Of a stretch of 19,154 nucleotides of DNA, positions 15,053 through 19,154 are shown piece by piece. The number at the start of each line of letters is the position of its first letter. The first letter of the stretch is position 1. The notes under the pieces were generated by a model that was not told the origin of the DNA, did no database searches, and saw only the letters and a program-made list of their open reading frames with translations. A program made the position numbers and the translations under genes. Origin of the DNA: Claveliimonas stercoravium (GTDB lineage: Bacteria > Bacillota > Clostridia > Lachnospirales > Lachnospiraceae); NCBI GenBank assembly GCA_019117345.1, contig DWZW01000129.1, forward strand, positions 1 through 19,154. Direction: 5' to 3'.

Positions 15053-15721
15053 TCACATTTCCATCCTGTATCCAAAGCTGCGGACTGTCCTGAAACATGC
15101 CGGGTGTCCCAGCTTTTCCCGCAAACGTTTCACAGCCACAGTCAGCGTATTGTCATTAACATAGCTGCCGCTACTGTCCCAGACCTGCTCCAGCAGGCTC
15201 TGTCTTGTAACTGTCCTTCCTATATTCTCCATCAGGAGCAGAAGGATCTGGTATTCTGTCTGACTGACAGGTACCTTTCTGCCGCCGCTCCGCACTTCCA
15301 TCCGGCTTCTGTCCAGCCGGATCTCTCCGCAGACAAGGATTTGGCCCGGGCTGCCTCCTGTTCTTCTTAACAGCGCCAGTATACGGGAATAGAGGACTTC
15401 CAGCTCAAACGGTTTGGTCATATAATCATCGGCACCGCCTCCCAGTCCGTTCACAATATCCCGTGTATCACCGCGGACCGTAAGAAAGATAACAGGAAGT
15501 TCCCGCCATCTGGCCCGTATCCAGCGGCACAGCTCCATCCCGCTGCCGCCCGGTATGTTCCAGTCCAGAATAAGCAGGTCCGGGATCTTCGCCGCCTCAA
15601 AAGCCTCTCTGACTGCTTCCGCCCTGTCGTACACCGTCACCTGACAGTCTCTCTCTTCCAGATATTCTTTTACCATGCAGGCTATCTGCCCATCATCTTC
15701 CACATACCAGATGTTTGTCAT
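15053..15721 (-). CDS. OmpR/PhoB-family response regulator
   Basis: A two-domain, 222-residue transcription factor. The receiver domain (1-118) has the acidic pocket Glu8-Asp9-Asp10, phosphoacceptor Asp53 in LILDWNIP, Thr81 and Lys103 (MTKPFE). The C-terminal winged helix (about 130-222) has the recognition region NDNTLTVAVKRLREKLG and ends with RTVRSFGYRMEM, a standard trans-reg-C pattern. Its ATG overlaps the brnQ stop as ATGA, with GGAGGAGAG just upstream, so translation is coupled to brnQ. It should pair with the downstream kinase and probably control the ABC transporter genes; the direct repeat at 13816-13832 is a candidate target. Confidence 0.93.
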   Translation of the reverse strand: MTNIWYVEDDGQIACMVKEYLEERDCQVTVYDRAEAVREAFEAAKIPDLLILDWNIPGGSGMELCRWIRARWRELPVIFLTVRGDTRDIVNGLGGGADDYMTKPFELEVLYSRILALLRRTGGSPGQILVCGEIRLDRSRMEVRSGGRKVPVSQTEYQILLLLMENIGRTVTRQSLLEQVWDSSGSYVNDNTLTVAVKRLREKLGHPACFRTVRSFGYRMEM

Positions 15722-17097
15722 CGCTCTCCTCCGGTCTTTTCACGCTTCCCGGCCCGCCTGCTGACCGCCACATGTATGACAAGTCCCACAGCTGTTCCAA
15801 AAAGCGCCGGGCACACCCAGCCAAACCCCTGCCCGGAGAGGGGCAGGAGCTCCAGTACAGCGCCCGTAAGTCCGTCCAGATGGAACAGCGCCCTTGTCCC
15901 CTCCGGGAGCGCTCCCAGCCCGTCAAACAGGGCGGCCACGCCCGTAAGGCCCAGCGCCCACCTAAGGACCACCGGGTCGTTCCCAAACCATCTGCCCGTC
16001 AGAGTCAGCAGGACCAGCACGATGGCAAGGGGATAGAGGAACATCAGGACCGGAAGGGAGTAGGCAATAATGGCATCCAGTCCCAGGTTGGCTACCAGGA
16101 AGGAGCCCACGCAGAAGACTACCGCCCAGACGTGATAGGAGGGCCCTCCCGGGAACATCTCCGCAAAGGTTTCGCCGCAGCTGGTGATCAGGCCCACCGC
16201 CGTCTTCAGGCAGGCCACCGTGACGATCACCGCCAGGATAAAGGCGCCGCCGCCTCCAAAGTAGCTGTCCGCGATCTGGGCCAGGGCTTCCCCGCCGTTG
16301 CTGCTCACTTCCAGCTGTCCGGTACTCTGGGTTCCCATGACAGAGACAAGGAGGTAGATGACCGCCATGAGGATGGAGCTGAAAACGCCTGCTTTCACCG
16401 TGCTTTTGGCCACCTCTTCCGGCTCTGTCACTCCCAGCCCTCTGATGACATCGATGACCACGATGCCAAAGGCGAGTCCCGCCAGAGCATCCATGGTATT
16501 GTAGCCCTCCAGCAGCCCTGTGGAAAAGGCAGCCTCCACATATTTCCCGGACGGGGCCGCCTCCCCGACGCTTCCCATAGGCGCTGTCAGTGCCCGCACC
16601 ACAAGGACGGCAAGAAATGCAAGAAAGAGAGGGTTCAGCACCTTTCCGATCCATGTCATGATCTGCCCTGGCCTGAGGGCAAAAAACAGGACCGCCGCAA
16701 AGAAAATAAAGGAAAACGCTGCCTGAAAAAGGAAGCTCCCCTCCCCCGCAAGTATGCCTTCCATCCCCACAGTATAGGAGACACTGGCGCATCTGGGTAT
16801 GGCAAAAAATGGCCCTATCGTCAGGTAGAGCGCACAGGTGAAGAACATACCGTATCCTCTTCCCACCCGGCTCCCCAGCCCCAGAAGTCCTGTTTCCCGG
16901 CTGATGCCCAGGGCGGCCACACCCAGAAGGGGCAGGCCCACACCGGTAATGAGAAAGCCTGCCACGGCCTGCCAGATATGGCTGCCCGCCATCTGCCCCA
17001 TGGACACGGGAAAGATCAGATTCCCCGCCCCGAAAAACATGCCAAACAGCATGCTGGCTACAAATATGGTCTCTCTGAAAGTCAGTTTTTTTGTCAT
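15718..17097 (-). CDS. brnQ: Branched-chain amino acid carrier BrnQ (LIVCS family)
   Basis: Cation-coupled uptake of Leu/Ile/Val across the cytoplasmic membrane. The 459 residues give about 12 hydrophobic segments. Near the N-terminus is the family hallmark MLFGMFFGAGNLIFPVSMGQ, then GPFFAIPRCASVSYTVG, LEGYNTMDALAGLAFGIVVI and later SCGETFAEMFP. Length and motifs match BrnQ. The ATG at 17097 is chosen because AGGAG lies about 10 nt upstream; the earlier ATGs at 17121-17124 have no clear site. The last codons overlap the response regulator start by four nucleotides (ATGA), which places this transporter at the head of the two-component/ABC operon. A -10-like box and a palindromic element lie upstream. 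Confidence 0.92.
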   Translation of the reverse strand: MTKKLTFRETIFVASMLFGMFFGAGNLIFPVSMGQMAGSHIWQAVAGFLITGVGLPLLGVAALGISRETGLLGLGSRVGRGYGMFFTCALYLTIGPFFAIPRCASVSYTVGMEGILAGEGSFLFQAAFSFIFFAAVLFFALRPGQIMTWIGKVLNPLFLAFLAVLVVRALTAPMGSVGEAAPSGKYVEAAFSTGLLEGYNTMDALAGLAFGIVVIDVIRGLGVTEPEEVAKSTVKAGVFSSILMAVIYLLVSVMGTQSTGQLEVSSNGGEALAQIADSYFGGGGAFILAVIVTVACLKTAVGLITSCGETFAEMFPGGPSYHVWAVVFCVGSFLVANLGLDAIIAYSLPVLMFLYPLAIVLVLLTLTGRWFGNDPVVLRWALGLTGVAALFDGLGALPEGTRALFHLDGLTGAVLELLPLSGQGFGWVCPALFGTAVGLVIHVAVSRRAGKREKTGGER

Positions 17098-17131
17098 TTC
17101 CACGCATCTCCTGTTTTTCATCATTGTCTTT

Positions 17132-17167
17132 ACTATAGCACACTTTCCTGCAGGAAGGAACTGCAGG
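17132..17167 (-). promoter_or_regulatory. Candidate brnQ operon promoter with inverted repeat operator
   Basis: TATAGT (17132-17137, minus strand) is a fair -10 about 35 nt before the brnQ start. The -35 position has no good hexamer. It is covered by a perfect inverted repeat CCTGCAG-N7-CTGCAGG (17147-17167), so the promoter may be controlled by a protein bound there. The binding protein is unknown. Confidence 0.45.
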
Positions 17168-17202
17168 GAGTGGTTTGCAAAATCTGGGGATGATCAGACA
17201 TG

Positions 17203-17233
17203 AAAAGGGAGACCTGAAAAATCAAGCCTCCTT
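17203..17233 (-). terminator. Probable terminator downstream of the SDR gene
   Basis: On the minus strand AAGGAGGCTTGA can pair with TCAGGTCTCCCTT over about 12 positions with one bulged C and two G-U pairs around a T4 loop, followed by a short T-run (TTTTC). The stem is imperfect and the U-tract short, so confidence is moderate. Its place between the SDR stop and the brnQ promoter is right for a terminator. Confidence 0.45.
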
Positions 17234-17267
17234 GTTATGTTTCCCCGCTTTTCTCCGCTCGTCTCTC

Positions 17268-18011
17268 CTACGTCCTCATCGCCCCGTCCACAGATAAGAT
17301 CTCTCCTGTCACATAGGAGGCCATATCGCTGGCCAGGAAAAGGAAAGCATTGGCAATGTCTTCCGGCTCGCCTACCCGGCGGAGCGGGATGGCGTTGATC
17401 AGAGGATCTATCATCTCCTTGGGGAGCGCCGCCACCATGTCTGTCTTTGTAATACCCGGCGCCACAGCGTTGACCCGGATGTGGCTTGGGCCAAGCTCCC
17501 TTGCCAGGGACCAGGTAAGTCCGTTCACGGCAGATTTGCTTGTGGGGTAAGCCACGCCCGAGGGCTGTCCACAGATGCTGACCATGGAGCTGGTATTCAG
17601 GATGCATCCGCCTCCCTGCTCTTTCATGATCTTCACTGTGGGCATGATGCAGTTCATCATGGCGCTTACATTTAACTGCATCACTTTTGCAAACTGCTGT
17701 GCCGTGTAGTTGTCAATAGGTGTGCTGTCCGACATGCCGGCGTTGTTTACCAGGATATCGATCTTTCCCAATGTCTCTTTGACCTTTCCGATCTCCCCGG
17801 CCACCGCCTCGGCATCCGCCAGATCCGGCCAGGCGCCGTATACTTCCCATGCCGGGTTTTCCGCTTTCAGAGATGCCAGGGCTTTGTCAACGGTCTCCTG
17901 GCGGGAGCCGAACAGCACGACCGCCGCCCCGTTCTCCAGAAATTTTTTCACCGTCGCGTAGCCGATGCCGCGGGTGCCGCCTGTCACAACTGCCACTTTA
18001 TTTTTTAGCAT
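17268..18011 (-). CDS. Short-chain dehydrogenase/reductase, BaiA-like (possible hydroxysteroid dehydrogenase)
   Basis: A classical SDR oxidoreductase of 247 residues, cytoplasmic. The nucleotide loop TGGTRGIG is at 10-17, Asp63 (PDL) sits near the adenine, NNAG is at 89-92, and the catalytic tetrad is Asn114, Ser142, Tyr155, Lys159 (YPTSK). The pattern VDKALASLK..P..EV.G..PDL and the ending SVDGAMR resemble, from memory, bile-acid 3-alpha-hydroxysteroid dehydrogenases BaiA of gut clostridia, which are about 249 residues. At the cofactor position BaiA has Glu (FGE); here it reads FGSR, which suits NADP(H). The start at 18011 is set by AAAGGAGG 7 nt upstream; ATG 18017 is too close to it. A FabG-like or other ketone/alcohol reductase remains possible, since no bai or fab genes are nearby. 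Confidence 0.85.
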   Translation of the reverse strand: MLKNKVAVVTGGTRGIGYATVKKFLENGAAVVLFGSRQETVDKALASLKAENPAWEVYGAWPDLADAEAVAGEIGKVKETLGKIDILVNNAGMSDSTPIDNYTAQQFAKVMQLNVSAMMNCIMPTVKIMKEQGGGCILNTSSMVSICGQPSGVAYPTSKSAVNGLTWSLARELGPSHIRVNAVAPGITKTDMVAALPKEMIDPLINAIPLRRVGEPEDIANAFLFLASDMASYVTGEILSVDGAMRT

Positions 18012-18089
18012 TTTCATTCCTCCTTTGCGCAATTTTCTGTTTTTTTATATTTTTATCTGTTAATTTTATTTTATACCGGCTGATCCCTG

Positions 18090-18117
18090 TTTACAAGGAA
18101 CGTTTAATATTAGTCAA
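18090..18117 (-). promoter_or_regulatory. Tentative promoter of the SDR gene
   Basis: TTGACT (18112-18117, minus strand) is a good -35. The best -10 at 16 bp is TGTAAA (18090-18095), only four of six. An alternative is TTGTAA (18091-18096) with TATAAA (18070-18075) at a short 15-bp spacing. The sequence does not decide between them. Confidence 0.35.
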
Positions 18118-18152
18118 TCTACAGCTCTTTCCTAACAATTCAGATTGGACTA
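18111..18152. promoter_or_regulatory. Imperfect dyad in the SDR / UvrA-like divergent gap
   Basis: TAGTCAATCT (18111-18120) is mirrored by AGATTGGACTA (18142-18152) with one extra G, around a 21-nt spacer. The left arm contains the TTGACT -35 candidate of the minus-strand promoter. The right arm runs into TATACT (18151-18156), the likely -10 of the plus-strand gene. It could be a shared operator. Confidence 0.35.
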
Positions 18153-18156
18153 TACT
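18151..18156 (+). promoter_or_regulatory. Candidate -10 box for the UvrA-like gene
   Basis: TATACT lies 39 nt before the preferred ATG. The region 16-17 bp upstream (TTTCCT or TTCCTA) is a poor -35, so the promoter may be weak or activator dependent. Confidence 0.4.
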
Positions 18157-18195
18157 ATGAGATACAGAAACACAACGGAAAGGAAATGATGACAG

Positions 18196-19154
18196 ATGAT
18201 AGACAAGATGAAGATACGGGGCGCCCGGGTCCACAATCTGAAAAATATAGATGTAGATATCCCTCTGAACAAGATCGTGGGGATCGCCGGCGTGTCCGGC
18301 TCCGGCAAATCCTCCCTGGCCCTGGGCGTCCTCTACGCGGAAGGGTCCCGGCGGTATCTGGACGCCCTCTCCACCTACACAAGGCGCAGGATGACCCAGG
18401 CAGCCAAAGCCGATGTGGATGATGTGCTCTACGTGCCGGCGGCTCTGGCTCTCCACCAGCGCCCGGCCGTCCCCGGCATCCGTAGCACCTTCGGAACCGG
18501 CAGCGAGCTTCTGAACAGTCTCCGGCTCATGTTCTCCAGGCTGGCCAGCCACCGCTGTCCGTCCTGCGGCTGCTACCACCCATCCACCCTGAAGGTAGCC
18601 GCCGAGCAGGCGCTGGTCTGCCCGGACTGCGGCACCTCCTTCTATGCTCCCTCGGCGGAAGAACTGGCTTTCAACAGCCAGGGGGCCTGCCCTTCCTGTG
18701 ACGGGACCGGAACTGTCCGGACAGTGGACCGCTCCACCCTTGTACCGGACGAAACCCTCACCATCGACCAGGGCGCCGTGGCTCCCTGGAACTCCCTTAT
18801 GTGGTCGCTTATGACCGACGTCTGCCGGGAGATGGGAGTGCGCACGGACGTGCCCTTCTGCCAGCTGACAGACAGGGAGAAGGACATTGTCTACAACGGG
18901 CCCGCCGAGAAAAAACATATCCTCTACAAGGCCAAAAGCTCCAACCAGGCGGCGGAACTTGATTTTACTTATTTTAATGCCGTGTATACTGTGGAGAACG
19001 CCCTTTCCAAAGTAAAAGACGAAAAAGGCATGAAGCGGGTGGAAAAATTCTTAAAGGAGGAGGTCTGCCCGGACTGCGGCGGGACCCGACTCTCCCAAAA
19101 AGCAAGAGCGCCCCGGCTGCGGGGCTGCTCCCTGGATGAGGTGTGCCGGATGCC
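18196..19154 (+). CDS. UvrA-like ABC ATPase lacking the UvrB-binding domain, N-terminal part, truncated by window edge
   Basis: The visible 319 codons match the first half of a UvrA-family protein. Walker A GVSGSGKSS is at 32-40, then LYAEGSRRYLDALSTYTRRR, RSTFGTGSELLNSLR (UvrA has RSTVGT there) and the zinc motif C142-x2-C145-x19-C165-x2-C168. The CPDCGGTRLS..AR segment is at 291-304. In E. coli UvrA about 120 residues forming the UvrB-binding domain separate the CPxCG near 121 from this zinc motif. Here only about 17 residues do, so that domain is absent. Such paralogs (UvrA2, DrrC-like) do not support normal excision repair; some give resistance to DNA-binding drugs. The ATG at 18196 is the first in frame after a stop, with AAAGGAA about 12 nt upstream. 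The second ATPase half is outside the window. Confidence 0.9.
   Translation, partial: MIDKMKIRGARVHNLKNIDVDIPLNKIVGIAGVSGSGKSSLALGVLYAEGSRRYLDALSTYTRRRMTQAAKADVDDVLYVPAALALHQRPAVPGIRSTFGTGSELLNSLRLMFSRLASHRCPSCGCYHPSTLKVAAEQALVCPDCGTSFYAPSAEELAFNSQGACPSCDGTGTVRTVDRSTLVPDETLTIDQGAVAPWNSLMWSLMTDVCREMGVRTDVPFCQLTDREKDIVYNGPAEKKHILYKAKSSNQAAELDFTYFNAVYTVENALSKVKDEKGMKRVEKFLKEEVCPDCGGTRLSQKARAPRLRGCSLDEVCRM

Noticed and set aside
15715..17193. Plus-strand open frame of 492 codons opposite brnQ
   Set aside because: Polar, Gln/His/Lys-rich translation of antisense to a membrane protein. The minus strand encodes an unmistakable BrnQ.
17140..17202. Minus-strand ORF of about 22 codons starting at 17202
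   Set aside because: No ribosome binding site at a usable distance. It overlaps the brnQ promoter and the hairpin, and ends in the -10 box.

Overview
The window reads like a chromosomal segment of a moderately GC-rich gut Clostridia member, probably Lachnospiraceae. The basis is the paired glgC/glgD, the Gate-domain membrane protein, the TrpXYZ-type importer, the regulator-kinase-ABC-FtsX module, strong AAGGAGG-type ribosome binding sites and A/T-rich gaps between GC-rich genes. This is inference from gene content; no rRNA, tRNA, phage, IS element or CRISPR array was seen. Several starts given here are internal to the longest open frame and were chosen on ribosome binding sites.

Left part (1-6660), mostly housekeeping and central metabolism. 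A minus-strand pfkA-dnaX pair (dnaX runs off the left edge) diverges from a plus-strand methionine aminopeptidase. The aminopeptidase converges, across a bidirectional hairpin terminator, on a minus-strand Gate-domain membrane protein. An A/T-rich divergent gap with phased T-tracts precedes the plus-strand glgC-glgD glycogen pair, which ends in another bidirectional terminator.

Middle (6676-10797), all minus strand. From right to left: a WYL-domain regulator, a 33-residue Tyr/Glu-rich micro-ORF with a good ribosome binding site, a strong terminator whose stem carries the -35 box of the next promoter, and a three-gene ABC importer (lipoprotein, permease, ATPase) of the TrpXYZ type, possibly for an aromatic amino acid.

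Right part (10887-17097), minus strand. A five-gene run: brnQ (branched-chain amino acid carrier), OmpR-type response regulator, sensor kinase, ABC ATPase and large FtsX-type permease. brnQ and the regulator overlap by ATGA. The last four genes form a typical peptide-sensing/detoxification type module. An internal promoter candidate before the ATPase gene has an extended -10 and an 11-bp-period direct repeat where its poor -35 should be, which suits activation by the operon's own regulator.

Right edge (17268-19154). A short-chain dehydrogenase resembling BaiA-type hydroxysteroid dehydrogenases (minus) diverges from a UvrA-like ATPase lacking the UvrB-binding domain (plus, runs off the edge). 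An imperfect dyad sits between them.

Nothing here is a clear-cut new system. The best candidates for undescribed biology are the micro-ORF with its compact regulatory region, the brnQ-coupled two-component/ABC operon with its repeat-bearing internal promoter, and the SDR/UvrA-like divergent pair.
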